In this document: piece after piece, positions 34,036 to 44,309 of the stretch
Position numbering within the stretch: position 1 is the stretch's first letter
How the letters are laid out: every line of letters begins with the position of its first letter
From: Bradyrhizobium arachidis
Lineage (GTDB): Bacteria > Pseudomonadota > Alphaproteobacteria > Rhizobiales > Xanthobacteraceae
Assembly (NCBI RefSeq): GCF_015291705.1
Contig: NZ_CP030050.1
Coordinates: 1,364,001 to 1,428,000 of the forward strand
Reading direction: 5' to 3'
Length of the DNA stretch: 64,000 nt
Position numbers and translations under genes: made by a program
The notes under the pieces: generated by a model
Database searches by the model: none
The model's input: only the letters and a program-made list of their open reading frames with translations
Told to the model about the DNA's origin: nothing

Positions 34036-34746
34036 ATGAAGACGGCAATCGTGATCGGCGTTGGCCCGGACCGCGGGCTCGGAGCCCGGCTCTGCAAGCG
34101 CCTTGCGGCCGACGGCCTCAAGGTGATCGTCGCGGGCCGGACGCTGTCCGCGCTGCAGGCGGTTGCGGACGATATCACCAGCGCGGGCGGCGCGGCCGTG
34201 CCTGTCGTCGCGGACGCGACCAGCGAGCACGACATCGTCGCTCTGTTCGATGCCGCCGGCGACGACCTCGACCTCGCCATCTACAACGCCGGCAACAACA
34301 CGCCCGGCAAGATCATCGAGATGGACGCCGACTATTTCGAAAACGCCTGGCGCGTCGTGTGCTTTGGCGGCTTCCTGTTCGGCCGCGAGGCGGTCCGCCG
34401 CATGGTGCCGAAGAAATCAGGCACGCTGCTCTTCACCGGCGCCAGCGCCTCGCTGCGCGGGCGCTCCGGCTACGGTGCCTTCAACTCGTCCAAGGCGGGC
34501 TTACGCACGCTGGCGCAGGCGATGGCCAAGGAATACGCGGCCGACGGCATCCATGTCGGCCACGTCGTGGTCGATGGCGCCATCGCCGGCGACAAGATCT
34601 TTTCGCGCTTTCCGGACGCGGCCGGCCGCGAGGACAGCCTGATCGACATCGAAGGCATCGTCGATGCCTTCACTTTCCTCTACCGCCAGCCCGAACGCGC
34701 CTGGTCGTTCGAGCTCGACGTGCGGACCTCGAAGGAGAAGTGGTGA
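34036..34746 (+). CDS. SDR family oxidoreductase lacking the canonical catalytic Tyr
   Basis: A 236-aa SDR. Nucleotide binding is through VIGVGPDRGLGARLCKRLAADG (residues ~5-26, listed in part) with RTLS after strand 2, suggesting NADPH. YNAGNN takes the NNAG position. The active-site Ser is in FTGASASLRGRSG, but the YxxxK position reads FNSSK, so Phe replaces the usual Tyr. This variation occurs in a known subgroup of SDRs. The C-terminal part (DLIDIEGIVDAFTFLYRQPERAWSFELDVR) lacks the usual VDGG end. It lies 24 nt after the CysE-like gene and is probably co-transcribed. Confidence 0.8.
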   Translation: MKTAIVIGVGPDRGLGARLCKRLAADGLKVIVAGRTLSALQAVADDITSAGGAAVPVVADATSEHDIVALFDAAGDDLDLAIYNAGNNTPGKIIEMDADYFENAWRVVCFGGFLFGREAVRRMVPKKSGTLLFTGASASLRGRSGYGAFNSSKAGLRTLAQAMAKEYAADGIHVGHVVVDGAIAGDKIFSRFPDAAGREDSLIDIEGIVDAFTFLYRQPERAWSFELDVRTSKEKW

Positions 34747-34834
34747 AGCGAGCGAATGGCGAATTGGGAGTGGCGAATGGAGGCCGCCTCTTTGTTAATC
34801 ACCACTCGCTATTCGCCACTCGCCATTCACCCTT

Positions 34835-36571
34835 TCAATACCCCGCCGCCAGTCCCGAGTTGCGGCGCGGGTCGTTCGCACCGTAATAGCGATTGTTGCC
34901 GACCCGCTCGCCGCTCAGTGACGGCGCGCCGACGACGATCACCGCGAGATGGTTCGCCGGCTGCGGCGGGCCGAACTTGTGGCCCATCCCTTCCAGGATC
35001 TTCTGCGTGTCCGGTGACAGCGCATAGGTCTCGACATTGGTCAGATCAGGCAGCCATTGCTGGTGGATGCGCGGCATGTCGACGGATTCCTGCGCGTTCA
35101 TGCCGTAGTCGATCGCGTTGATCATGGTCTGCAACACGGCCGTGATGATGCGGCTGCCGCCGGGCGTGCCCACCACCATGACGGTCTTGCCGTCCTTGGT
35201 GACGATGGTCGGGCTCATCGAGGACAGCGGCCGCTTGCCGGGAGCAATGGCATTCGCCTCGCCCTGCACCAGGCCATAAAGATTCGGCACACCGACCTTG
35301 GCCGTGAAGTCGTCCATTTCATCGTTCAGCAGCACGCCGGTCTTGGCCGCCGTGACCTTGGCGCCGAACCAGTCGTTCAGCGTGTATGTCACCGAGACCG
35401 CGTTGCCGTCCTTGTCCGCGATCGAATAGTGCGTCGTGTTGCTGCCCTCGTGCGGCGCGACGCCCGGCTTGATGTCCTTGGATACGCCAGCCTTGTTCGG
35501 ATCGATCACGGCGCGGACCTTGGCCGCATAATTCTTGTCGAGCAGGCGGTCGAGCGGATTCTTCACGAAGTCCGGATCGCCGAGATAGCTGTTGCGGTCG
35601 ACGTAAGCGTGCCGCATGGCCTCGATCTGCACGTGCACGGCCGCTGCAGAGTGGTAGCCCAGCTCCTTCAGCGGATAGCCTTCCAGGATGTTCAGGATCT
35701 CGCAGATGATGACGCCGCCCGAGCTCGGTGGCGGCGCGGAAATCACGTGATAGCCGCGATAGTCGCACTCGACAGGCGCGAGCTCGCGCGTCTTGTAGGT
35801 GTCGAGGTCGTCCTGCGTGATCAGACCTTTGCCGGCCTGGCTCGACGCCACGATGGCGCCGCCGACCCAGCCTTTATAGAAGCCGTCGGTGCCCTTGCTG
35901 CTGATCTCGCGCAAGGTCTTGGCAAGCTCCGACTGCACCAGCTTCTCGCCCACCTGGAACGGCTGACCGTTGTTGAGGAAGATCGCGGCCGACGCGGGAT
36001 CGTCGCGAAAATCGGCGGTGGCGGTGCGCAACAAGTCGATGTCGCCCTGGTCCAGCGCAAAGCCCTGCTCGGCGAGCTGGATGGCAGGGGCGAGCAGGTC
36101 GGCGCGCTTCATGGTGCCGTATTTTTCGCGCGCATATTCCATCCCGGAGACGGATCCCGGCACGCCCACGGCCAGATGCCCCTTGGTCGAGATGCCCTTG
36201 ATGACGTTGCCGTCCTTGTCGAGATACATGTTGGCGGTCGCGCCCCTGGGCGCGGTCTCGCGGAAATCGAGGAAGGTCTTGCGGCCGTCGGCGAGATTGA
36301 TCGTCATGAAGCCGCCGCCGCCGAGATTGCCGGCCGCCGGATAGACGACGGCCAGGGCATAGCCGACGGCCACGGCGGCATCGACGGCATTGCCGCCGCG
36401 CTTCAGCACATCGACACCCACCTGGGTCGCCAGATGCTGCGCGGATACCACCATGCCGTTTTCGGCGGCGACCGGCGCGACCGACGCGGCGCGCGCCGGG
36501 CTGAACGTGACGAGGCTGACCGATACGATCGCAGCGGTCATCCACCGCTGGCTTGTTCCCGGATTTTGCAC
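34835..36571 (-). CDS. ggt: Gamma-glutamyltransferase
   Basis: A 578-aa periplasmic Ntn-hydrolase that cleaves gamma-glutamyl bonds of glutathione. The GTG at 36569-36571 is favoured because GGGGAG lies 6 nt upstream and the product then starts with a signal peptide (MTAAIVSVSLVTFSPARAAS). The large subunit carries GGNAVDAAVAVGYALAVVYP, GNLGGGGFM, the substrate Arg in DFRETAPRGA, and PAIQLAEQGF. Autocleavage occurs before the catalytic Thr in GSNTTHYSIADKDGNAVS. The small subunit includes PLSSMSPTIV and GTPGGSRIITAVLQ. It is full length and stands alone, convergent with the SDR. A GC-rich repeat-filled gap follows upstream. Confidence 0.93.
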   Translation of the reverse strand: MQNPGTSQRWMTAAIVSVSLVTFSPARAASVAPVAAENGMVVSAQHLATQVGVDVLKRGGNAVDAAVAVGYALAVVYPAAGNLGGGGFMTINLADGRKTFLDFRETAPRGATANMYLDKDGNVIKGISTKGHLAVGVPGSVSGMEYAREKYGTMKRADLLAPAIQLAEQGFALDQGDIDLLRTATADFRDDPASAAIFLNNGQPFQVGEKLVQSELAKTLREISSKGTDGFYKGWVGGAIVASSQAGKGLITQDDLDTYKTRELAPVECDYRGYHVISAPPPSSGGVIICEILNILEGYPLKELGYHSAAAVHVQIEAMRHAYVDRNSYLGDPDFVKNPLDRLLDKNYAAKVRAVIDPNKAGVSKDIKPGVAPHEGSNTTHYSIADKDGNAVSVTYTLNDWFGAKVTAAKTGVLLNDEMDDFTAKVGVPNLYGLVQGEANAIAPGKRPLSSMSPTIVTKDGKTVMVVGTPGGSRIITAVLQTMINAIDYGMNAQESVDMPRIHQQWLPDLTNVETYALSPDTQKILEGMGHKFGPPQPANHLAVIVVGAPSLSGERVGNNRYYGANDPRRNSGLAAGY

Positions 36572-37243
36572 GGCGTGCTCCCCTGGCGAGGCCGGCTGTC
36601 CCGGCCCTTGTTGGTTGATGCGGGCGCAGCCTATCAGGCGGAACTCGTCGGGCAAATCGACCGCTGACGGCAGCCTGATCGAACGTGCAAGGTCAGAAAT
36701 CGGGTGCCCGCACCGAGCACACTGCGCTCCCCCCCCTTTGCGGGGGAGGGCGGGGGAGAGGGGTGGCCCGGAAAAGGTGTGTCCGTAGTGCGCATCCGAT
36801 TTCTCGGTCACGGAGAGAATCCCGGTGTGGCACTCCTCTCCCTAACCCTCCGCCGCAAGGGGGGAGGGAACTGACCTCCCACGTAGCTGGCAGCCTTGGA
36901 CCCCACGCTGGCCAAATACTGCCGCCCGCCGCGCCGAGACGGCCATCCCCCTGCGCTGCCTACCATTCCCGCAGCCAAATTCGCGCCTGGTAACCCGGCA
37001 TTAACCATCGGCGGGGTCTGGTATTCATGGACAATCGCGCCCAAAGCCCGACGTCGAGGCCCATAGTTTTGACATCTTGGCAGGGAATGCAGGCGGCCGG
37101 CTTTGGACCAGCCCCTGCACCCCAGACAGACAAGGCTTTGAGCGGGCTTGCCGCCGCGCCGGTGCTAGCGCGGCAATTGGGGAACCGGCAGCCATTTGCT
37201 GTCACGGACATCAGGTAACGATCGCCTTGAGAGGATACTGCTT
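36572..37243. other. Gene-poor region upstream of the tol operon
   Basis: About 670 nt. It holds polypurine/polypyrimidine stretches of intergenic-repeat type (CTCCCCCCCCTTTGCGGGGGAGG near 36727-36750 and CCGCAAGGGGGGAGGG near 36851). The ggt leader lies at the left and the promoter region of tolQ at the right. A 63-codon open frame at 37027-37218 has no family similarity that I can recognise. No ybgC-type thioesterase gene, often the first tol-pal gene, is present here. Confidence 0.5.
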
Positions 37244-37960
<717 letters not shown>

Positions 37961-38003
37961 CGGACGGCATGTATAGTGTGAAGGGCAATTTGGGCACCAG
38001 ACC

Positions 38004-38456
38004 ATGGGCATGAACGTCGCGAGTTCGTCCGGCAGCGGTGGGCGCCGCAGCCGGCGCAAGCCGGTCATGGCCGAGATCAACGTCACCCCGATGGTCGACG
38101 TGATGCTGGTGCTGCTCATCATCTTCATGGTGTCGGCGCCACTGCTCACCGTCGGTGTGCCGCTCGATCTGCCGCAGACCCAGGCCAAGAGCCTCGAGCA
38201 GAACGACCAGAAGCCGATCCAGATGTCGGTCGACATCAAGGGCAAGGTGTTCATCAACGACCAGGAGATCGCGCTCAACGAGCTGGTGCCGAAGCTGAAG
38301 GCGATCACGGATGCGCGCGGCGGGCTCGAGGAGCGCATCTATCTGCGCGCCGACAAGAAGGCGGATTACGGCACGGTGGCCAAGGTGATGGGGCTGCTGT
38401 CGGGAGCCGGATTCAAGAAGCTGGCGCTCGTCACGGAAGCGGATCAGGGGTCCTAG
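38004..38456 (+). CDS. tolR: Tol-Pal system protein TolR
   Basis: A 150-aa ExbD/TolR-family protein with one N-terminal membrane helix (MVDVMLVLLIIFMVSAPLLTVG, ~31-52). The conserved proton-relay Asp lies in MAEINVTPMVDVMLVLLIIF. The periplasmic domain begins VPLDLPQTQAKSLEQNDQKPIQMSVD and ends GLLSGAGFKKLALVTE, typical of the TolR C-terminus. The N-terminal Gly/Ser/Arg-rich segment (SSSGSGGRRSRRK) is cytoplasmic. It lies between tolQ and tolA, 4 nt from the latter's GTG, and would work as a dimer inside the TolQ pentamer. Confidence 0.94.
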   Translation: MGMNVASSSGSGGRRSRRKPVMAEINVTPMVDVMLVLLIIFMVSAPLLTVGVPLDLPQTQAKSLEQNDQKPIQMSVDIKGKVFINDQEIALNELVPKLKAITDARGGLEERIYLRADKKADYGTVAKVMGLLSGAGFKKLALVTEADQGS

Positions 38457-38460
38457 GCCG

Positions 38461-39420
38461 GTGAAGGTGAAGGTCGACAAGACACTCGTTGCGTCGATTG
38501 CCCTCCATGTCCTCGTGCTGGGATGGGGCCTCGTCACCTTTAGCAGCAAGGCCTACATCGCGCCGGAAGAGTCGCTTCCGATCGATATCATCTCCACCGA
38601 TCAGCTTGCCAAGATGATGGCGGGACAGAAGACCGGCAAGAAGGAAGAGCTGAAGCCCAAGGTCGAGAAGATCGCGGAAGCCAAGCCGGAAGAGGACGCC
38701 GTCGGCAAGGTCACCGAGAAGAAAGAGCTGATCAAGACCAACTCGACCCCCGATACGCCTCCGAAGCCTGTCGAGAAGCCGGTCGAGAAGAAACCCGATC
38801 CGCCCAAGCCCGTCGCCGAGACGAAGCCGAAGGAAGAGCCGAAGCCGCAGGAGAAGAAGCCTGATCCGGCCAAGGAAGATCCGATCGCCGAGCTCCAGAA
38901 GAAGCTGGAGACGAAGAAGCCGCCGCCGAAGCCCGTGGAGCAGAAGGTCGCGGCGGTGCAGCCGCAGCAGCAGCCGAAGCCCAAGGAGCGCACCTTCGAT
39001 CCTGCGCAGATCCAGCGCGATCTCGACAAGCGCTCCGCGACCCGGCATGAGCTCGCCGGCTCCACGCTGAATGCATCGGCGTCGCTGGGAGCGGCGACCG
39101 GGACCGCCGCCAACAACGTCGCGACCTGGCGCGGTGCGTTCCAGGGTGCGGTCAAGCGCTGCTTCACACCCACCTATAACGGGCAGGATGCGGATCAGTA
39201 CGAAGCCGACATCGACATTCCCATGAAGATCGACGGCTCGCTCGCGTCCGAGCCGATCGTCGTGGCGGTGAGGGGACCGTCGCGCTCGATCGCGCAGGCG
39301 GTGGCCGAGAGCGCCAAGCGCGCCATCGTGCAGTGCCAGGTCTATTCGTTCATGCCGAAGCAGCAATACGACAGCTGGAAGCTCATTCCGATGACTTTCG
39401 GCCTGAAAGACATGTTGTGA
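38461..39420 (+). CDS. tolA: Cell-envelope integrity protein TolA
   Basis: A 319-aa TolA/TonB-like protein with a GTG start four bases after the tolR stop. The single membrane anchor is at ~8-26 ([20 protein letters not shown]). The middle region (~60-190) is extremely Lys/Pro/Glu-rich ([19 protein letters not shown]), equivalent to the elongated periplasmic domain II. The C-terminal domain (~215-319) has [32 protein letters not shown] and a second Cys in [11 protein letters not shown], likely a disulphide pair. It links the TolQR motor to TolB/Pal at the outer membrane. Confidence 0.9.
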   Translation: MKVKVDKTLVASIALHVLVLGWGLVTFSSKAYIAPEESLPIDIISTDQLAKMMAGQKTGKKEELKPKVEKIAEAKPEEDAVGKVTEKKELIKTNSTPDTPPKPVEKPVEKKPDPPKPVAETKPKEEPKPQEKKPDPAKEDPIAELQKKLETKKPPPKPVEQKVAAVQPQQQPKPKERTFDPAQIQRDLDKRSATRHELAGSTLNASASLGAATGTAANNVATWRGAFQGAVKRCFTPTYNGQDADQYEADIDIPMKIDGSLASEPIVVAVRGPSRSIAQAVAESAKRAIVQCQVYSFMPKQQYDSWKLIPMTFGLKDML

Positions 39421-39443
39421 CATCCGAACAAAAGAATTTTGCA

Positions 39444-40808
39444 ATGAATGACGCCCGATCGATGAACCGCCGCCGCTTCATGACCCTGACCGGGTCGACG
39501 CTCGCGATGCTCGGGGGCGGACACGCCTTCGCGCAGAGCCAGCCGCGGCTGCGCATCGATCCCACCGAATTCCAGCCGATTCCGATCGCGATCTCCAATT
39601 TCGTGCCGGGCTCGCCGTCCGACGGCGACGTCGGCAACGGCGTGACGCAGGTCATCACCAACAACCTGAAGCGCTCGGGCCTGTTCGCGCCGATCGACCA
39701 GGCCGCTTTCATCGAGCGCATCAGCAACATCGACGTGGCGCCGCAATTCCAGAACTGGAAGACGATCAACGCGCAGGCCCTCGTCACCGGCCGCATGACG
39801 CGGCAGCCGGACGGCCGTCTCAAGGCCGAGTTCCGCCTCTGGGACGTCGTTTCCGGCCAGCAACTCACGGGGCAGCAATATTTCACCTCGCCGGAATATT
39901 GGCGCCGCATCGCCCACATCATCTCCGACCAGATCTACGAACGGATGACCGGCGAGAAGGGCTATTTCGACAGCCGCGTCGTGTTCGTCGACGAGACCGG
40001 CCCAAAGGAGCGCCGCGTCAAGCGGCTCGCCATGATGGACCAGGACGGCGCCAATGTGCGGTACCTCACCCGCGGCTCTGATCTCGTGCTGACGCCGCGT
40101 TTCTCGCCGAACTCGCAAGAGATTACCTACATGGAGTTCGGCCAGGGCGATCCGAAGGTCTATCTCTTCAACATCGAGACCGGCCAGCGTGAGATCGTCG
40201 GCAACTTCCCCGGCATGACGTTTGCGCCGCGCTTCTCCCCGGACGGCCAGCGCGTCATCATGAGCCTGCAGCAGGGTGGTAATTCCAACCTGTTTGTGAT
40301 GGATCTGCGCTCGCGTTCGACCACGCGCCTCACCGACACGCCGGCGATCGACACGTCTCCGTCCTACTCGCCGGACGGCACCCGCATCTGCTTCGAATCC
40401 GATCGTGGCGGCAGGTCGCAGATCTATGTGATGGGTGCGGGCGGGGGACCGGCGCAGCGCATCTCCTTCTCCAAGGACGACACCAACGCCAGCTATTCGA
40501 CGCCGGTGTGGTCGCCGAAGGGCGATTACATCGCCTTCACCCGGCAGGGCGGCGGACAGTTCTCGATCGGCGTCATGAAGCCGGATGGCAGCGGCGAGCG
40601 GCTGCTCACCTCCGGCTTCCACAACGAGGGTCCGACCTTCTCGCCGAACGGCCGCGTCTTGATGTTCTTCCGCGATCCCGGCGGCAATGCCGGACCGTCG
40701 CTGTACTCCGTCGACATTTCCGGCCGCAACGAGCTGAAGGTGCCGACGCCGGGCTTCGCCTCCGATCCGGCGTGGTCGCCGCTGCTGTCCTCGACCGCCG
40801 GCCAATGA
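39444..40808 (+). CDS. tolB: Tol-Pal system beta-propeller protein TolB
   Basis: A 454-aa periplasmic protein. I take the ATG at 39444; MNRRRF at 39462 is a possible alternative. The signal peptide contains a twin-arginine-type motif ([24 protein letters not shown], given in part), unusual because TolB is usually a Sec substrate. The D1 domain (~35-150) has [19 protein letters not shown] and [25 protein letters not shown] residues. The six-bladed propeller has repeated FSPDG-type blades ([44 protein letters not shown]). It binds Pal and TolA. A strong terminator follows at 40824. Confidence 0.94.
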   Translation: MNDARSMNRRRFMTLTGSTLAMLGGGHAFAQSQPRLRIDPTEFQPIPIAISNFVPGSPSDGDVGNGVTQVITNNLKRSGLFAPIDQAAFIERISNIDVAPQFQNWKTINAQALVTGRMTRQPDGRLKAEFRLWDVVSGQQLTGQQYFTSPEYWRRIAHIISDQIYERMTGEKGYFDSRVVFVDETGPKERRVKRLAMMDQDGANVRYLTRGSDLVLTPRFSPNSQEITYMEFGQGDPKVYLFNIETGQREIVGNFPGMTFAPRFSPDGQRVIMSLQQGGNSNLFVMDLRSRSTTRLTDTPAIDTSPSYSPDGTRICFESDRGGRSQIYVMGAGGGPAQRISFSKDDTNASYSTPVWSPKGDYIAFTRQGGGQFSIGVMKPDGSGERLLTSGFHNEGPTFSPNGRVLMFFRDPGGNAGPSLYSVDISGRNELKVPTPGFASDPAWSPLLSSTAGQ

Positions 40809-40823
40809 GGATACGCGGCTAAG

Positions 40824-40853
40824 ACATCGCGCGTTCAGACGCGCGATGTTTTC
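40824..40853 (+). terminator. Rho-independent terminator after tolB
   Basis: ACATCGCGCGT (40824-40834) and ACGCGCGATGT (40839-40849) form a perfect 11-bp stem with a TCAG loop, followed by TTTTCG. It closes the tolQRAB transcript, so pal is transcribed separately. Confidence 0.8.
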
Positions 40854-41063
40854 GAAAAAAAGCGCCGATTTTTTCGCGTCGCCCGCGCAAGGCAAGTGTT
40901 CCTTTACCTTGTGCTCGGCAACGCTTGCCTAGCTGCTTGATATATAAGCGGAAATAGATTCGTTATTGCCGAAAAACAACTCGACTTTAACGATGTTCCC
41001 TCAGAAAGACTTCATCTGGTCTGGGTAAAAGTACGCGTCAAACAGGACGCGCGTACAAACCAG

Positions 41064-43400
41064 ATGCAGTTCGCAAGCCAGACCGGAGAACCCGATCGGG
41101 GACAGGCCGCGCCGAAGGCGTCGACCGCGCAGATCGATTCTCTCTTCGAGGCCCCCGGTCCGCTGCTTGCCGGAATCATCTTCGTGGCCATCGGAGCGGC
41201 CATCACCGCACTGAGAACCGGGCAGCTCCTGACCTGGGCAACCCTGGGCCTGATCATACTGGCCGGAGCGATCCGCCTGTTCGATCTGTGGCGATTTTTG
41301 CCTCGCAAATCGAGCCTGACCCCCGAAGAAGCTGCGCTCTGGCAGAAGCGCTATCTGGTCGGCGCGGTGATCCAGGCTGCTGCGATTGGAACGTGGTGCG
41401 CCCTCGCCCTGGTGAGCACCGACGACGCCGTCGTCCACATGATCGCGCTGTCCATCACCACAGGGATTGTCGGCGGGGGTGCGGGGAGGGCTTACGGCCG
41501 TCCGTCGATCTACCATCTGCAGGCTGCGCTCATGTTCGCGCCGGCGGTCGTGGCGCTGGCATGGCACGCCACGCCCTATTACGTGGCGATGTCGATCGTG
41601 AGCGCCGCATTCCTGCTGGCGATCATGCAGCTCTCCGCCAATCTGCACAAAATCTTCATGCGGGCGGTCGTGGCGCGCGAACGCGAGGCGGCACTCGCCG
41701 GCCAGTTCGACACCGCGCTGAACAACATGCCGCACGGCCTGTGCATGTTCGGCGTCGACCGGCAGCTCGCGGTGATGAATCACCGGTTCGGCGAAATGCT
41801 GGACCTGCCCGACACGCTCGTTCGCAGCGGCGTCAGCGCGCGCGACATCGTGGCGGCGTGCGTCTCCTCCGGCTCCATCTCGGCTGCGAGCGGCGAGACG
41901 ATCGTCGCCGAGATCGAGAGTTCGCGGGCGAAGGAGATCGTGACCGTCGATCCCGACGCGCAGAGAAACCGGTCGTTGTCCTGGACCGTCCAGCCGATGG
42001 CCGATGGAGGCGCGGTGGTGCTGCTCGAGGACGTCACCGAGCGGCGCAACGCCGAGGCCAAGATCACCCATCTCGCCCGCTACGACGAGCTGACGGCGCT
42101 TCCCAACCGCGTCCATTTCCGCAACGAGATCGAATGCCTGCTGGCGGCCTCGCATTCGGCCGAGCGTCTGTCGGCGCTGCTGTTCATCGATCTCGACCAG
42201 TTCAAGCAGGTCAACGACACGCTCGGCCATCCCTGCGGCGACCAGCTGCTCTGCGCGGTCGCCAATCGCCTGCGCGAGATGCTGCGGCCGGAGGATTTCG
42301 TCGCGCGCTTCGGCGGCGACGAGTTCGTCGTGTTCCAGCAGAACCTCACTGCGCCGGAGGATGCCGCTGCCCTCGCGCGCCGCATCGTCGAACGCCTGAG
42401 CGAGCGCTACCGCATCGACAATCATCTGGTCGAGATCGGCGCGAGCGTCGGCATCGCGCTGACCTCGCCGGAAGGCGCGAGTGCCGATACGCTCTTGAAG
42501 AACGCCGACATGGCGCTCTACCGAGCCAAGGCCGACGGCCGCGGCACCTTCTGCTTCTTCCGCGACGAGATGGCGGCCACCGTCGAGGCGCGCCGTATCC
42601 TCGAGCTCGACCTGCGCAAGGCGCTCGCCAACGAGGAGTTCGAGCTGTTCTACCAGCCGCTGGTCAACCTCAAGTCCGGCAAGATCACCACCTGCGAGGC
42701 GCTGCTGCGCTGGAATCATCCGGTGCGCGGCACGGTCTCGCCGGTCGACATCATCCCGGTCGCCGAGGACATGGGACTGATCGTCGATCTCGGCCGCTGG
42801 ATCCTGCGCCGCGCCTGCATGGAATGCATGAAGTGGCCGGACGGCGTCAGCGTCGCCGTCAACTTCTCGCCGCAGCAATTCCACCAGCGCGACGTGCTGA
42901 GCGAGATCCGCTATGCGCTGGAGGTCTCAGGCCTGCCGGCGCATCGTCTCGAGATCGAGATCACCGAATCGTCACTGCTGCGCAACACCCAGCTCACCCA
43001 CGACATCCTGTCGCAATTGCATGCGCTCGGCGTGCGCATCTCGCTCGATGATTTCGGCACCGGCTATTCCAGCCTCAGCTACCTGCACAATTTCCCGATG
43101 CAGAAGGTCAAGATCGACCGCTCCTTCCTGGAAGGGATCGACACCGATCGTCCGCTGACGCTGCTGCGCGGCGTGGCGCGGCTGTCCGCCGATCTCGGCA
43201 TGTCGGTCGTGGTCGAGGGCATCGAGACCAACGAGCAGCTCGAGCTGATCAGCGCCGACGGCACCGTCTCCGAAGGGCAGGGCTACCTGTTCAGCCGGCC
43301 CGTGCCGGCGATCCGGATACGTCAGCTGCTCGACGCCTCGCATGGCCGCCGCATCGCGGACGCGCAGATCGTTTCGATCTCCTCGCGCTCCTTCGCCTAG
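41064..43400 (+). CDS. Membrane-bound bifunctional diguanylate cyclase/phosphodiesterase (PAS-GGDEF-EAL)
   Basis: A 778-aa c-di-GMP enzyme. The N-terminal ~35-200 residues hold five to six membrane helices (LLAGIIFVAIGAAITAL, LVGAVIQAAAIGTWCALAL, ALMFAPAVVALAW). A PAS-like domain (~220-330) begins NNMPHGLCMFGVDRQLAVMN. The GGDEF domain (~335-500) has an intact active site ARFGGDEFVVF and an inhibitory I-site RPED five residues ahead. The EAL domain (~515-770) keeps CEALLRW, NFSPQQF, EITESSL, DDFGTGYSS, KIDRSF and EGIE, so both activities look possible. It is inserted between tolB and pal with the FeeM-like gene. Confidence 0.93.
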   Translation: MQFASQTGEPDRGQAAPKASTAQIDSLFEAPGPLLAGIIFVAIGAAITALRTGQLLTWATLGLIILAGAIRLFDLWRFLPRKSSLTPEEAALWQKRYLVGAVIQAAAIGTWCALALVSTDDAVVHMIALSITTGIVGGGAGRAYGRPSIYHLQAALMFAPAVVALAWHATPYYVAMSIVSAAFLLAIMQLSANLHKIFMRAVVAREREAALAGQFDTALNNMPHGLCMFGVDRQLAVMNHRFGEMLDLPDTLVRSGVSARDIVAACVSSGSISAASGETIVAEIESSRAKEIVTVDPDAQRNRSLSWTVQPMADGGAVVLLEDVTERRNAEAKITHLARYDELTALPNRVHFRNEIECLLAASHSAERLSALLFIDLDQFKQVNDTLGHPCGDQLLCAVANRLREMLRPEDFVARFGGDEFVVFQQNLTAPEDAAALARRIVERLSERYRIDNHLVEIGASVGIALTSPEGASADTLLKNADMALYRAKADGRGTFCFFRDEMAATVEARRILELDLRKALANEEFELFYQPLVNLKSGKITTCEALLRWNHPVRGTVSPVDIIPVAEDMGLIVDLGRWILRRACMECMKWPDGVSVAVNFSPQQFHQRDVLSEIRYALEVSGLPAHRLEIEITESSLLRNTQLTHDILSQLHALGVRISLDDFGTGYSSLSYLHNFPMQKVKIDRSFLEGIDTDRPLTLLRGVARLSADLGMSVVVEGIETNEQLELISADGTVSEGQGYLFSRPVPAIRIRQLLDASHGRRIADAQIVSISSRSFA

Positions 43401-43515
43401 CGGCGCGCGCAGCCCTCCTGTTTTCTCCTGTGTTTCCAGTATGTTTCTGGCACTCCCCCGGAGTCTTGCGGGGCCTGGAAGTTAACCGTAAAGGCCCGAA
43501 TCCTTTGCAATTTTA

Positions 43516-43530
43516 TTAAGGACTCATTAA
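43516..43530 (+). promoter_or_regulatory. Candidate CtrA box
   Basis: TTAA (43516-43519), 7 nt, TTAA (43527-43530) matches the alphaproteobacterial CtrA full-site spacing TTAA-N7-TTAA. It is 48 nt upstream of the FeeM-like start. Short AT sites occur by chance, but less often in DNA this GC-rich. Confidence 0.45.
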
Positions 43531-43577
43531 TCTTCCCCTGCACTCGCGGAAGTTGCTTGCAGTGTCGGGAGTACCAG

Positions 43578-44309
43578 ATGAAGTCAGGAGCCGAACCGCG
43601 AGCACCGCAGGACATGCGGGGGGCAGGGCTGTTCGACCGGGTCGACTACCGCCTCATCGAGACTCCCGAGGAACGAGAGGCCCTCTACGAGATGCGCTAC
43701 CGGGCCTATCTGCACGGCGGATTGATCTCGCCGTCGGCCTCGCAGCGGATCGTCGACGTCTACGATGAATCGCCCAATGCCTGGATTTTCGGCATCTATC
43801 TCGACGGCGAACTCTGTAGCTCTCTTCGCCTTCACGTCCTGACGTCTGAGCAGCGGATGTCCTACACATCCGAATTGTTCGGCGACGTTCTTCACCCTCG
43901 GCTCGATCGCGGCGAGGTTTTCGTCGATCCGGCGCGGTTTGCCGCGGACCCCGAAAAGAGCCAGCGCTTTCACGAACTGCCCTACCTGACGTTGCGGCTG
44001 GCTTATCTGGCCTGCGATCATTTCAAGGCCGATCTTGGCCTGGCGATGGTGCGGACGGACCACCAGGCGTTCTATCGCCGCGTCTTCCTGCACGAGACCC
44101 TCACGGAGCCGCGGCCGTTTCCGGGCTGGCATTCGCGCCAGGTGGTCCTGATGGCCTCGGATTTCGCGACGCTCCGCGAGCGGGTCCTGACCCGCTTTCC
44201 GATCATGCGCTCGAGCGCTTTCGAGCGCCGGATGCTGTTCGACCGTGTCAGCCAGCGCCAGGCTGTGTCCCGGCCGATGCTGGTTTCAGCGCCGCTCAGT
44301 CCGGCTTGA
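43578..44309 (+). CDS. GNAT-fold N-acyl amino acid synthase FeeM-like / autoinducer-synthase-like protein
   Basis: A 243-aa protein whose ~25-215 region resembles the FeeM / LuxI-like acyltransferase fold: DYRLIETPEEREALYEMRYRAYLHGG, then AWIFGIYLDGELCSSLRLHVL (the (S/A)LRLH strand). VFVDPARFAADPEKSQRFHELPYLTLRLAYLACDHFKADLGLAMVR follows, in parts. These enzymes move an acyl chain from acyl-ACP to an amino acid or similar acceptor. The start at 43578 has GGAG 7 nt upstream. It lies 178 nt after the c-di-GMP enzyme and ahead of pal, with a CtrA-type box in its promoter. The product (acyl amino acid, lipid or signal) is unknown. Confidence 0.7.
   Translation: MKSGAEPRAPQDMRGAGLFDRVDYRLIETPEEREALYEMRYRAYLHGGLISPSASQRIVDVYDESPNAWIFGIYLDGELCSSLRLHVLTSEQRMSYTSELFGDVLHPRLDRGEVFVDPARFAADPEKSQRFHELPYLTLRLAYLACDHFKADLGLAMVRTDHQAFYRRVFLHETLTEPRPFPGWHSRQVVLMASDFATLRERVLTRFPIMRSSAFERRMLFDRVSQRQAVSRPMLVSAPLSPA

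Noticed and set aside
35057..36667. Long plus-strand open frame (536 codons) opposite ggt
   Set aside because: Antisense shadow of gamma-glutamyltransferase, which has its full set of motifs on the minus strand.
37027..37218. 63-codon plus-strand frame ahead of tolQ
   Set aside because: No ribosome site or family similarity that I can recognise, and it lies in the promoter side of the tol operon.
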